DNA of 47,095 nt from Owenia fusiformis (Eukaryota > Annelida > Polychaeta > Sabellida > Oweniidae). A program made the position numbers and the translations under genes. Positions 1 through 10,703 of the stretch are shown here, in pieces (the first letter of the stretch is position 1; the number at the start of each line of letters is the position of its first letter). The stretch spans positions 1 to 47,095 of the forward strand of contig CAIIXF020000033.1 in NCBI GenBank assembly GCA_903813345.2, written 5' to 3'. The notes beneath the pieces are model-generated. The model searched no databases, was not told where the DNA came from, and worked only from the letters and a program-made list of their open reading frames with translations.

Positions 1-300
1 TCATCTAAATCTGAGCAATAATGACAAAGTAAGGGGCCAAACACTGAAAATAGCTCCGAAAAGTGGGTGTGGCATGTTTACTTTGTTACCATAGCAACGC
101 CATATCGGATTCAGAATTGCCAACTCAATATTTCTTGATTGCATTATCCATTACCTTCCATTTGGTGTGAATTTCATCTAAATCTGAGCAATAATGGCAG
201 AGATAGGGGCCATACACTGAAAAGAGACCCTAAAAGTGGGCGTGGCATATTTACTTGGTTACCATAGCAACCCCGTCGCGGATTCAGAATTGCCAACATC
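1..300. repeat. Two diverged direct-repeat copies with X-box motif
   Basis: Two copies of a repeat about 173 bp apart share the opening tcatctaaatctgagcaata, a gtgggcgtggc-like block, the motif GTTACCATAGCAAC (85-98 and 258-271) and the tail cggattcagaattgccaac. The first copy begins at the window edge, so the array probably continues to the left. The shared 14-mer matches the palindromic RFX X-box consensus. No coding signal is seen. Confidence 0.75.
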
Positions 301-567
301 ATTTTTCTTGGTAAGTATCACGTATAGTTCAGGAAAACATATGTCGCTTAGCTCGCCTCTAAAAAGGAAACGGAATGACCTTTGCTCCCATACTATGATA
401 TATTATAAACTTTTACCTATTTGTTCAACTAATGTAATTGACAATTGGGTACTTCCATATCGCGCTCTCATTGGTAAGTGAGTATGCCATACACCACAAG
501 TGAATAAGCCATATTTGTCGTGGAATATGACATATATTTTAATCGAGGTTACCCCGTAACACCAAGC
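300..567. other. Unannotated AT-rich stretch
   Basis: No exon, repeat pair or motif that I can support was seen here. Confidence 0.4.
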
Positions 568-1240
568 ATGATAACTTTGGATGCTAGTTGATCATTACAC
601 ACTACTTATCACATGAGAGCATTTTAGAGAAAAACCAGCCTGATAAAAATGTAATTTATATTGATATAATTATGTATTTTTCTTGAAAATCAATATTTTA
701 TAAAAATGGGGTAGGGGTACCATACTATATTTATATTATGAAGTAATATCATTTAGGAGAGACTACATATGTAGCCTATGGTGTTTATCTGCTGTTTGCA
801 CTTCATTTATGATATTTGGAAGGTTTAGTAATAATCCAGTCACTATAAATATATTAAGTCCTTGGTAAAGAGAATATGGAATCCTATTTGTATAGCTATT
901 TTACTTCAAAAATAGGGTAGGTAACGCATAAATTTGACCAAATGTAATTATATTTAGACAAATCATGATAACTATGGATGCTTATTGATCATTACACATT
1001 AAATAGAACATATGAGCATTATAAATACAAACCAATGGGATAAAATGTATTATGTATCATCAATACGTGTACTTTTCTTGAAAATCACTAGAAGAATGGG
1101 GTAGGGGTACCATACTACATCTATAATATGGAGTAATCTCATTTCGTATAGACCAAATATGTTACCTATGATACTAATCTGCTGTTCATATTCCATTAAT
1201 GATATTTGGAAGTTTAAGTAATAATCCAATCATTACAAGT
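568..1240. repeat. Diverged tandem duplication, period about 396 bp
   Basis: 568-848 and 964-1240 align along their length. They share catgataact.tggatgct, cttttcttgaaaatca, gggtaggggtaccatact, and a tail with atctgctgtt and tgatatttggaa. Divergence is substantial, so the duplication is old. No reading frame persists across both copies. Confidence 0.75.
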
Positions 1241-1745
1241 GCACCTATTGCTATCTTTAAACAATGCGCAGTTAGTTGTATACTGGAAGCCAAAAACTGG
1301 CCAAAATATGATGAAAACAAGGGAAAAAATCAAATATTTTTAATTATTTTCACTGTTTCAACCTGAAATTCCCAAAACAAATGGGAAAATATGTAAGATA
1401 TCATGTAAAATCACAATTAAAGTTATTAGATCTGTAAATTTCCTTTAAAATTAGCAAACACAAATTCAAAGAATTGAAAAAAATTGAGAAAAATGGACCC
1501 TGGGATGCATATTTTGAAATGGCTGTACAGATTAATGCCGCAAAGTACTCAAATTGCATCCGGCAGATTTGAATTCAGGACACCCTAAATATACAGAAAA
1601 GTTACAAATATAGTAAACATCCAAAATTCCCATCATAAGTTGAAATATTGCAGGACTATTGTTAATGTTAACAGTCATGAATGAATGACATATTTGAGCA
1701 CGGACATGAAGAAATGGATTGAAATTCTTGGCTCGATCTATTTGA
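1241..1745. other. Unannotated AT-rich stretch
   Basis: AT-rich sequence with stop codons in all frames. Nothing recognised. Confidence 0.4.
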
Positions 1746-1847
1746 ACCGCTAGAGGCGCTGTAGTCTACTGCGCATGCGCAAACGTTTCATTTTGGGAGA
1801 AAAATGGCGGAATGTGATCTGAGGAATATGAATAATAAACTCTTCTG
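1746..1847 (+). promoter_or_regulatory. Candidate NRF1/YY1-type promoter with short first coding exon
   Basis: A locally CpG-richer patch contains a perfect NRF1 consensus palindrome TGCGCATGCGCA at 1770-1781. At 1801-1810 follows aaaatggcgg, the YY1-type motif that often overlaps start codons in animal promoters. The ATG at 1804 opens a short frame (MAECDLRNMNNKLF) that meets a GTATGA donor-like site at 1848. A CTCF-like ctagaggcgctgta lies just upstream. No downstream exon could be assigned, so this is either the 5' end of a gene whose other exons I cannot see, or a repeat-borne promoter. Confidence 0.35.
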
Positions 1848-1849
1848 GT

Positions 1850-2463
1850 ATGATATAAACCAGTTAATATAAGGATTTTATCTCGGAAATTATTGAATCC
1901 TTTCCTGTATATACTCTCATGATGTATCAAATATTTGAAATTGTTTGAGACGTCGTCTCACCTGCCTTTCATTAGAAGTATCATTATTTTAACTCAGTTG
2001 CAAGATTTTACACTCCCTCCACAAAGGAGTGGTACCGATATGGAGAATGAATTCAACAATGTTTTTCTCTTAAACCAATCATTGAAACATTCTGTAAAAA
2101 ACACGGTATTTTAATATGTAATGTTGACTGATTGACAACAATTTAATGCTGATTTTGCTAACATTATTTTAGTGCAATTGTTTTTGCTCCTTTCTACCAA
2201 TTCTTGAGAATGGAATATTGGACCTCTCAATATTATAGTTATACAAAGGAAATGTTGGTTGATTTTAAAAAAGTATTCAAAAAATTAAAACAAAATCCCC
2301 CCCAAAATAGATAGAAATCAAGATAAACCCTTTATTTTATTTACAAGATACTTTAAAATCAACCAAAATTTCATTTGTACAATCACAATATCGAGAGACC
2401 TAAACCAAGAACAAAACAAGTGTTTGATGTGTTTTCTAAAACAATATAGATAAAAGTACATAA
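1850..2463. other. Unannotated AT-rich stretch
   Basis: No supported feature. It ends at the TA target duplication of the next element. Confidence 0.4.
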
Positions 2464-2465
2464 TA

Positions 2466-3562
2466 CGAGGGGTGATCCAAAAGTCTTGGACGCCCTGCTC
2501 TAATTTTGTTGGTTTTTGATAAAATTACTTTAAACTTTCCAATAATAAAGGCCAACAACCTAGCTACTTTGTGTGTTAATTTCATGGAGAAATTATATGT
2601 TTTATGTAGTTTTATAAACAGTTTTTAACATGGGGACCCTGCCACCCGGAACGGTATTCACACATGACAACTTTCAGCCTTAAATGTTGCCGCCATTTGA
2701 CTTGTTTCACAAGTCTTGACCACTGTCTTTCTTTGAATTATGAATGTTAAACCATGTTAGTTTACTTCCTTTCTTACTAGGCAACCAATTAACCGTGTTT
2801 TAATTATAATGTCAGATATGACAATGATCATATATGTCAAATTCTATGAAAATGACATCAGACAAGCAACCCTCATTCTGGTATCATTTTTGCTCCAATA
2901 TGGCTGCTGAAATGCAGAACATGAAATAAATCAAAGTGGAACAAAGAATACTACAAGATATTTTCACTATATTTGACATTGAACAACTACCATATGCACA
3001 ATACAGTCTAGATATGGCTCCATGTGTGGCTTCCTTTTCTCGAAGTTGAAATGAGGGTTGAAAGAAAATGTTTTTTTACTCATTGGATGAGGTTTAGAGT
3101 GGCACTCCAGCAGCATTTGTATCACATAAGGAATGGCGGTTTCATAAATGTCTTCCATTCATTGGTAAGGCAGTATGAAAGATGGGTTCAAATACGTGGA
3201 AAATATGTTGAAAAGTAGGTCTTAATATGTGAAAATGATGATGGCAGATGACACTCAAATTGAAAATCGGAAATTCTCTCATATAATGACTGGTGTTAGG
3301 TTGTGCACCCACACCTTAAGTGAGTATTTGCCATTATAACAGTTGTGACGTGACAAGTTGCTATATTTAAATACCGTTCCGGGTGGCAGGGACCCAGTGT
3401 TAAAATATCTTTACCAAAAAGCTAAAATTTATTATTTTCTGTTGAAACTTATACACAAAGTTTTTAAGATGTTGATCTTTATTATCTGAAAGTTTCATGG
3501 AATTATACTAGAAAATAGCAAAGGTTAGAACGGGGCGTCCAAGACTTTTGGATCACCCCTCG
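2466..3562 (+). mobile_element. Mariner-type DNA transposon, internally decayed
   Basis: The ends are inverted repeats beginning cgaggggtgatccaaaag, about 30 bp and almost perfect, flanked by TA at 2464-2465 and 3563-3564, the target duplication of the Tc1/mariner superfamily. A second inverted pair (accgttccgggtggcaggg, near 2640-2655 and 3373-3391) lies inside, so the arms are long and discontinuous. At 1097 bp the element is shorter than a typical full-length mariner, and only a C-terminal transposase remnant can be read. Confidence 0.85.
3099..3218 (+). pseudogene. Mariner-like transposase C-terminal fragment
   Basis: The last about 39 codons before a TAG (3216-3218) read like the end of a mariner-family transposase: a hydrophobic/aromatic segment, then a motif of the type RW....G.Y.EK (here YERWVQIRGKYVEK). 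The catalytic DDE/D core cannot be followed upstream in any frame, so the gene is dead. The fragment lies inside the TIR element and has the orientation expected for it. Confidence 0.6.
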
Positions 3563-3564
3563 TA

Positions 3565-4160
3565 TTTTTCAATTTTTTTTAGTTACCATTCAAAAGATGA
3601 CCGTTAAATTGACTATGTGTGTAATGAACAATTTCATGTAGGTGTAATGAACAATTTCTGATCGGAAGTCATTGCAAAATCCGAAGTATTCACTTATTTT
3701 TAACAGTTTGTTACGAATAACTTAATATTTTTCTTACGAATGAATACTTCTCATATTAGAAATAAACATTTTATAAGATATAGTGAAAAGTGGATTTTGT
3801 AAGACAGATCAACAAATCATATATGAAGCTGTAGTGTTCTGGGTACTTGCGCTCTTTGATAGGCAAAAGTTAAGAGAAACACAACTAAGTAGGTTTGTTG
3901 TTGGCTATATAATATGATGACGTAATTTTATTATAAATTACATAATGTTATATAACAATACTTTTGCCGATAGGGCTCAGATCAACAAATCATTGTTAAC
4001 TAAAATGGCTAAAAATTAAAAAAATCGATATACATTTTTTTTGCCGATCTTTTGTAACATAATTATTACATACAACTACTCTTTATAGTGACATGGCTTT
4101 TTAGAATGTGGACCACAAACATGGTGGGAGTCATATGGGAGTTTTCTGAATTGATGTTGA
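3565..4160. other. Unannotated stretch
   Basis: AT-rich. A short direct repeat, gtgtaatgaacaatttc.g, occurs near 3630 and 3650. Nothing else supported. Confidence 0.4.
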
Positions 4161-4164
4161 ACAA

Positions 4165-4445
4165 AAATAACTTAAAACGGGAATCCTATCGACACAGGTT
4201 TTAAAGCAAATGGTCCAAAAGTTAATTTCGTAAGACAAAAAAAGGCGGCCATTTTGAAAATAGGCGAGCTTTTGAACCAAGAGTCATAGGGGTTTTTCTT
4301 TATTGATGTTGAACAAAAATGACTTAAAACGGGAATCCTATGGACAGATGATTTAAAACGGGCCAATTGTTGACAGAGAGACACGGATGGACAGACAGAC
4401 GGACGAGTGAGTGATTGCAATAGCTCACCATGTGAGCTAAAAAGT
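4165..4445. repeat. Interspersed repeat with GACA/GACG tail
   Basis: Two imperfect direct copies of a segment containing gttgaacaaaaa.gact and taaaacgggaatcctat (about 4153-4196 and 4310-4360) are followed by a simple stretch of GACA/GACG units and then gcaatagctcaccatgtgag. That closing segment looks like the 3' end of a SINE-like or other dispersed repeat. An open frame on the minus strand is an accident of the low-complexity tail. Confidence 0.5.
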
Positions 4446-4494
4446 ATGTAATAAGCATGTAATTTGCAAATTTTTGTAAATTTTTTATCCCATG

Positions 4495-4925
4495 ATTAAT
4501 GTGTTATCTGTACAATAACAGCTATTGATATTTCTGATATTATTGAAACCCGTGTGATATTTTCCAGAAAATCGTTTATCAAACTCATATGCGTGTGATA
4601 TCGTCTATCTCACGCATATCCGTGTGATATCACATTTGCATTTCGCGCCACAATATTGTTGGAAATTAGGTCAGATAATTTATTATCTTTTGAGAAAATA
4701 GGTCTGCCAGTGTCCTGGAAATTGGATCAAAATATCACAAGGTGATTGTAATCATGGGATAAACCCAATATCACATCATTTTGAGTGATATCATTTTATC
4801 GCCTCGTAGATATCAAATATCAACACTCATTCGCTTCGCTCACTCGTGTTGATATTTGATATCACCTCGGTGATGAAAATGATATCACTAAAAATGAGTT
4901 GATATCCATATATGTGATACATGAA
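4495..4925. repeat. GTGATATC-rich foldback region
   Basis: The hexamer-like unit gtgatat(c) recurs many times. The core is an inverted repeat at about 4787-4890: gatatcaaatatcaacac pairs with gtgttgatatttgatatc around a 19-base spacer, and the arms extend outward as gtgatatcatttt / aaaatgatatcac. A hairpin of about 100 bases could form. No coding content. Confidence 0.7.
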
Positions 4926-5704
4926 TCACAAATATACAAATAATATACTAATATTTTGGTTTATAGTTTAGTTCGCATTGGCTTCAGCCAAATTGCAAAG
5001 ATAAGGTGTCACATACATCATGACACAGCATACCATACCAAGCGACTAAGTTCTCTTAATGTTTGGCACTCTAATTATGTACATCTTCATGTCTCTAGCT
5101 ATCAATTTTTGACAAATTCAATTTCAATAAATTTTCAAAAATCGACTTTCCATCCAAATCATTTGAAAATAAACCGAAGAGGCGAATACAGGTCTGGGTA
5201 AAAAATAAAAAATCAGGATATTTTCATTTTAAAAATCGGGTTGAAAATCAGGGATTGTTTAGGATTATCGGGAGAAATCGGGAGTTAACAATGAAAATCG
5301 GGAGGAAATCGGGATTAGCAAAGATAAATTGATCAATACATTTTCGAATTGCATTTCGACCGTTTTGTTTATTGATATGTCCATGAGATATCATCTGCAT
5401 TATACCAAATAAAACTTCATAATAAATTAATGTGAATACACCCTCAAAACTTGACGTTATGATCCTGCAATTTAACCAAGCTTTAATCATGGTTTTAAGT
5501 ATTATTCATTTGGATCTCATAGCACAATACTGCAATAGTTTAATATCAGAAATACTTATGTAATCTACATCTAGTCCTCACACAATCAGTTATCTTTGTG
5601 ATAAAGCATGGATACGTGTTTTGAAGTGAAAGAATACTCTGTCAACAAAAACGTGTATCTATGCGTTCAGTACGTTTTATCGAATATCTAGAATGATCGA
5701 TTAA
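4926..5704. other. Unannotated stretch with short atcggga repeats
   Basis: Around 5225-5315 a short degenerate unit (aaatcgggag and variants) repeats about five times. The rest is AT-rich with no supported gene. Confidence 0.4.
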
Positions 5705-6181
5705 CACCCCAGTCACATTTGTCGCACGGCGGCCGCAAGTCGACCGCAGATCAATTAAATCGGTGAATTTCTGCGGCGAGCGTAGATTAACTACGCTCGC
5801 CTTGCGGCCTCCGTACGGCGTATGTAGATTTTTACAGGCCGCGGGGAAGGCGGTTATAATAGTTGTTCATTTCTGAGGTCCCCGTAGAAATCAACTGGCT
5901 CAACAAGATTGAATCATTATTTGTCAATGTTTCACGATCACTTTTCATTTGATATTACATCCTAGCACTATGAATAACATTTATTTTATAAATTGTCCCG
6001 ATGTAAATAAAATAAAAAAAGAATTATTCATCAACAGAAATTTTAAATTCACCGTGCGGCTACCGTGGGAAATGTGACTGCAAAAGTATGAGAGCGCAGA
6101 AATTCCACGGCGAGCGTAGAAATGTTACTGGCCGCAGAAATGATAGACCGCAAGGTCGCCGTAGGAAATGTGACTGGGGTG
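5705..6181. mobile_element. Harbinger-like MITE, 477 bp
   Basis: Terminal inverted repeats CACCCCAGTCACATTT... and ...AAATGTGACTGGGGTG are flanked by TAA at 5702-5704 and 6182-6184. A 3-bp TAA/TTA duplication is characteristic of PIF/Harbinger. The interior is GC-rich, with repeated inverted blocks (gcggcgagcgtag / ctacgctcgcc). There is no reading frame, so it is non-autonomous. Confidence 0.75.
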
Positions 6182-6184
6182 TAA

Positions 6185-6827
6185 ATTAAATTGTTTTTTG
6201 TATCATAGCCATTCAATATTCTTCAGGCTTTTGTGCTGAATTATGCGTGTAGCAGGGGTCAAAATAATTAGTAAAAACTAAATCAAATTTTTTACTATTT
6301 GGACATATACTAAAATTGTGGCATTTTTTGAAAATAGGTCTTAATACGTTTTGCGATATGGACTGTCATCGTCAGGGGTCAACTATCAAATGAGGACTTA
6401 TTGCTCATCTTTGACCAATTGTGGCTACGGCTAAAATCAACCACCAAGACCGACCGAATTCATGAAGCTTTTAGAAAAAAGGTTTTGATTGTCACGAAAA
6501 ATGTGATGATGACCAGAGTAATGTCAACAAGGATGCAATGTGAACAGGATCGCACCCATTGAATAGAATACCGTTTTCGGCCACCTTAACATTTACCCAT
6601 ATTGCCAAAAAACTCATTAGTTATAAACCTTAATATATAGAAATATCCCTTGAATTTTTAGCTTATACCCGAAACAGTTTGGCTGTAAATAGTCGAACAA
6701 AAGGTTTACAATCTGTAAAATATATTTAGAGGTTGAGAGGATGCACGGGTCATTACAAATCTCGATGTTCCTATTCCGTTTTATTTTATTTATAGGACAT
6801 TTCACGAGACCATGCTTTGTACTTATA
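6185..6827. other. Unannotated stretch
   Basis: No supported gene or repeat pair found. Confidence 0.4.
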
Positions 6828-7181
6828 GTCTGGCAGAAACTTCAAAGCTAATCGTTTTCTTCGGATTACAATGTTTTTTAAACTTATTAGCATGAATATA
6901 GGGTTGGGACCTCAAAACCACTGGATGCCGGAGCGGCACCCTTGGGCAACTCTCTACAGATCATTTCTTATACCCCCCTGATAAAATATAAAGGGGGTAA
7001 TATAAGACACCCTCATATCTCAGACACTAATAAATATATTAACTTGAAATTTTCAGGAATTGGTGTTAGTATGATGCTTGACACATGTGACAAAAATCAA
7101 AGAAAAATCTTAATCCGTTGCTATAGCAGCAGAAATAGACACTATTTGTTACCATAGAAATGCATTATTTTGCTGATTTTC

Positions 7182-7532
7182 ATAAGTTTCTTGATAATCT
7201 TGATTCTTTAAGCATCTGAAGTATATACGTATCTGTTATATACATGATTAGAAGTAAAGATGAAATAATTCATCATATGGTTTATGTTATATATCTAACA
7301 TTTCAGTTGCTATGGTAACATCACTTAATAATCGGTTTTTACATTTTACTTTCTTTAAAAAGGTGGTCCAAAATAACACTTCTTGAAAAGGTTATGCTCC
7401 CTAGGTAAAAAAGTGCTGCTTTAGAGATAAATAGCCACAGGAATTTGAAAAATAAATATAATTTAATTTTACCCCACCTCGACAGCCACCAAATCTGGCA
7501 AAATAGATTAATTTTCAAGGTTCAAATAAAAA
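7182..7532. other. Spacer between left arm and minisatellite
   Basis: AT-rich, non-coding. It holds an X-box-like GTTGCTATGGTAAC at 7306-7319. Confidence 0.5.
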
Positions 7533-8610
7533 ATGGCCCCAGAAGCTATACAAGGGCCCCCAGTGGCCCCAAGATGCTATAAGGTGGCCCCCAGAAGCTA
7601 TACAGGGACCCCTAGTAGCCCACAGAAGCTATATGGTAGCCCCCAGAAGCTATACAGGGGCTCCAAATGGCCCCTAGAAGCTATATGGTGACTTCAAGAA
7701 GCTATACAGGGGCCCCCAGTAGCCCCCAGAATCTATACAGTGGCCCCTAATGCCCCCATAAAGATATACAGTGGCCCCGGAATGCTATATGGTGGCCCCC
7801 AGAAGCATATCCAGCGGCCCCTAGTAGCCCCCCGAAGCTATATGGTGGTCCCCAGTGGCTCCAAGAAGCTTAACAGTGGCCCCAAAAAGCTATACAGGGG
7901 CCCCTAGTGGCCCAAAGAAGCTATATGGTAGGTCCACGAAGCTATATGATGGCACCCAGAAGCTATACGGTGGCCCCAAGTAGCCGTCAGAAGCTATAGG
8001 ATGGTTTCCAGTGGCCCCCAGAAGCTATATGGTAGCCCCCAGAAGCTGTACGGTGGCCCCAAGTAACTACAGGGGCCCCCAGAAGCTATACGGTGGCTCC
8101 CAAAAACTCTATTGTGGCCCCCAAGTGTCCACAAGAAGCTAAACAGGAGCCCTCAGAAGCTATACAGGGACCCCTAGTAGCCCCCAGAAGCTATATGGTA
8201 GCCCCCGGAAGCTATACAGGGGCTCCAAATGGCCCCTAGAAGCTATATATGGTAGGCCCCAGAAGCTATATGATGGCACCCAGAAGCTATACGGTGGCCC
8301 CCAGTAGCCGCCAGAAGCTATTTGATGGCATCCAGTGGCCCCCAGAAACTATATGGTAGCCCCCGGAAGCTGTACGGTGGCCCCCAATGGCCCCAAGAAA
8401 CTATACAGGGGCCCCCAGAAGCTATACGGTGACTCCCAAAAACTATATGGTAGCCCCCAAGTGTCCCCAAGAAGCTAAACAGGAGCCCCCAGAAGCTATA
8501 CAGGGGCCCCTAGTGGCCCAAAAAAGCTATATGGTGGCCTTAGAAGCTATACAGGGGCCCCCAGTGGCCTCCAGAAACCATACGAGGGCCCCCAGTGGCC
8601 CCCAGAAGTA
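7533..8610. repeat. GC-rich minisatellite (agaagctata unit)
   Basis: Around 35 degenerate units built from ccccagaagctatacagggg and ccccagtggcccc or ccccagaagctatatggtgg, about 25-32 bp each, some organised into longer blocks. A detached block at about 8735-8795 uses the same unit. Short open frames across the array reflect the repeat, not a protein. Confidence 0.9.
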
Positions 8611-9343
8611 AGCCAAAATTTTCACTGACAAAAAATTCACGATGTTGTCAATCTGAAATGTTTCATGGCCATTAAATTTCACTGTTAGAGAAATATCCAA
8701 TTGAATTAAATGTTAAATCAAATATTCACAGTGCCTTTAAAAGCTATACGATGGTCCCCAGTGGCCCCCAGAAGCTATACAGGGTCCCCCAGTAGTCTGA
8801 TTGCTCAGATGAGGAAAGCCAATGCTTATAAAATTTAGACATTATGAATTCATTAGATTTCATTTGATATACATGTATATACTAACTATAAAATATGCAC
8901 TGTCCTATATACTAGTGTAATACAATATACTAGTTTAAGAATCAACTAGTATATAGTACTATAGTAATGTTGAAAATCAGCAAAATAATGCATATCTACG
9001 GTAACAAATAGTGTTTTGTTATTGTTGCTATAGCAACGAATTAAGATTTTTTCTTGATTTTTGTCATGCATATCAAGCATCATACTAAAACTAATACCTG
9101 AAAATCTCAAATTAATATATTTATCAGTATCTGAGATATGAGGGTGTCTTATAGTACCCCCTGTATATTTTATCAGGGGGTATAAGAAATGCTCTGTAGG
9201 GAGTTGCCCAAAGGTGCCGCACCGGCATCAGGTGGTTTTGAGGTCCCAATCCTATATTCATGTTGATAAGTTAAAAAAAACATTGTAATCCGAAGAAAAC
9301 GATTGAATGTCAAAATACCCTATATTTCTGCCAGACTATTATA

Positions 9344-10399
9344 CAAGGGGTGATCAACAAATAACGCAAATAGAGCCCTATCTCAGAAACTAATCGGAGT
9401 TAGTACACTAAACTTAATACATAATATCACCAAACATTCATTAATATTTCCAGAAAGTTTCAGGCACAAACACTGATATATGCCAAAGTAACAGTTGCCA
9501 TAGTAACCCGTGGTATGGGTACCTGAAGCAGGTCTTGAATATTAAGTAACAATAAGGATTTAGCATACGGTAACCCAAGTCATCGGCACCTGAAACACCT
9601 CAAATATATGATGTCACAGTTTTTTTAACAATCATTTTCAGACTCATAACTCATGCCCAGTTCATGTTAAGTAGTGACAGTCTTATCAACCATAACCAGC
9701 TGCTCTACTTCTTTAATCATCTCTGCTATGCATGTTGTTTTTGAAGCACCTGTATGGGAAGCATCTTCAGCAGATCTTCTTGGTTTTTCTAAAATCGTAC
9801 TGTACCATCTGAAGACATTGCTTAGTCCATTTTCATTACCAAATGACTTTATTAGCATCTCATAAGTTTTTTACAGTGACATTTTATTCAAAATACAGCA
9901 TTATATCAGTTCTCTCTGTCTTCTATGGAAGTCTGATGACTGAAGTTTTCAATTCTACCATCTTTCAGTATGGCTGACTTGACTTTGATTTCCTCAATGC
10001 CTGTGGTTTCTGTCATCTTATCGACATGTATAGCCTAATGACAAAGCTATTGTTGGGTAGGCATTATAAAATAACAACTAAAAGTAGATCACATCAATTA
10101 ACAGCATTTTTTCAGAACTGATTTACACCCAAATAACATCAAATTTGTTTGACTTAACAGTGTCTTTCAAACTCATTTTGGACAGACGTTCAATACTGTT
10201 ATGATTTGCGACCTGCTTCAGGTGCCCATACCACTGGTTTCTATGGCAACCGTAACTCTGACATAAAGTAATATTTGTGCCTCTTTTTTGTTGCAATAAT
10301 AATGAATATTTAATGATACTACGTATCAAATTTGGTGCTCTAACTCCAATTAGTTTCTGAGATAGGGCTCTATTTGCGTTATTTGTTGATCGCCCCTTG
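9344..10399 (-). mobile_element. Mariner-type transposon with long inverted ends
   Basis: The termini begin caaggggtgatcaacaaata at the left and end with its near-complement (tatttgttgatcgccccttg) at the right, flanked by TA at 9342-9343 and 10400-10401. Inverted similarity extends about 210 bp inward from each end and includes an X-box-like GTTGCCATAGTAAC (9494-9507). The interior holds a minus-strand transposase remnant. At 1056 bp it is shorter than an autonomous element. Confidence 0.85.
9667..9930 (-). pseudogene. Mariner-like transposase N-terminal HTH remnant
   Basis: The minus-strand translation contains a segment with the layout of the mariner N-terminal paired helix-turn-helix: MLIKSFGNENGLS, then VFRWYSTILEKPRRSAEDA, a Gly-Ala-Ser-Lys linker, and a helix rich in E, V and L. 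Family members typically show VF.W...F..GR...ED..R.GRPS at this place. Codons upstream (to about 9930) still resemble the first helix but contain stops. The catalytic domain is gone. Orientation and position agree with the surrounding TIRs. Confidence 0.6.
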
Positions 10400-10401
10400 T
10401 A

Positions 10402-10703
10402 CTTGATAGGTAAATCAAAACTCCGTTAGGACATGCAAACAGGAGATCCTGAAACTGCACCAATATTTGATTTGTCGAAATGAAAATTTGCATTTTACAA
10501 ATCGCGCCTTTTATGCTAATCAGTGAGCATCACCAAAAATAAACGTTCGATTTGCTTAACGATATGCATTACCCTTTAAGAGCGTACCTTCACGGTTCGG
10601 CAATAATAAAACAAGCTATATTTTGATTACTGTAATTATATTCACATTTGCGTGATGTATTTGATTGTGTATGATGATCTGGAAGCCGATGCAAAGCTTG
10701 AAT
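10402..10703 (-). other. 3' flank of the TPR gene
   Basis: About 300 bases between the mariner end and the stop codon of the gene. It would hold the 3' UTR. I found no AATAAA or ATTAAA on the minus strand here, so the poly(A) site is unassigned and may even lie inside the transposon. Confidence 0.4.

Larger units (their letters stand above)
6828..9339. mobile_element. Long-inverted-repeat element enclosing a minisatellite
   Basis: The arms 6828-7181 and 8972-9339 are inverted copies of each other, about 350 bp and imperfect. They share tagtctggcag, cgttttcttcggattacaat, the ccccctgataaaatata block, and an X-box-like GTTGCTATAGCARC. Between them lies a 1.1-kb GC-rich tandem array. The structure looks like a foldback or TIR transposon whose interior became, or captured, a minisatellite. 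No transposase frame is seen. Its right end lies within a few bases of the next mariner element. Confidence 0.7.

Noticed and set aside
7533-8610. CRISPR-like array
   Set aside because: Units are contiguous and degenerate, with no unique spacers, in a eukaryotic setting.
8387-8611. Plus-strand frame rich in Ala, Pro and Tyr
   Set aside because: A by-product of the agaagctata minisatellite. Degenerate units shift frame repeatedly and there is no start or splice context.
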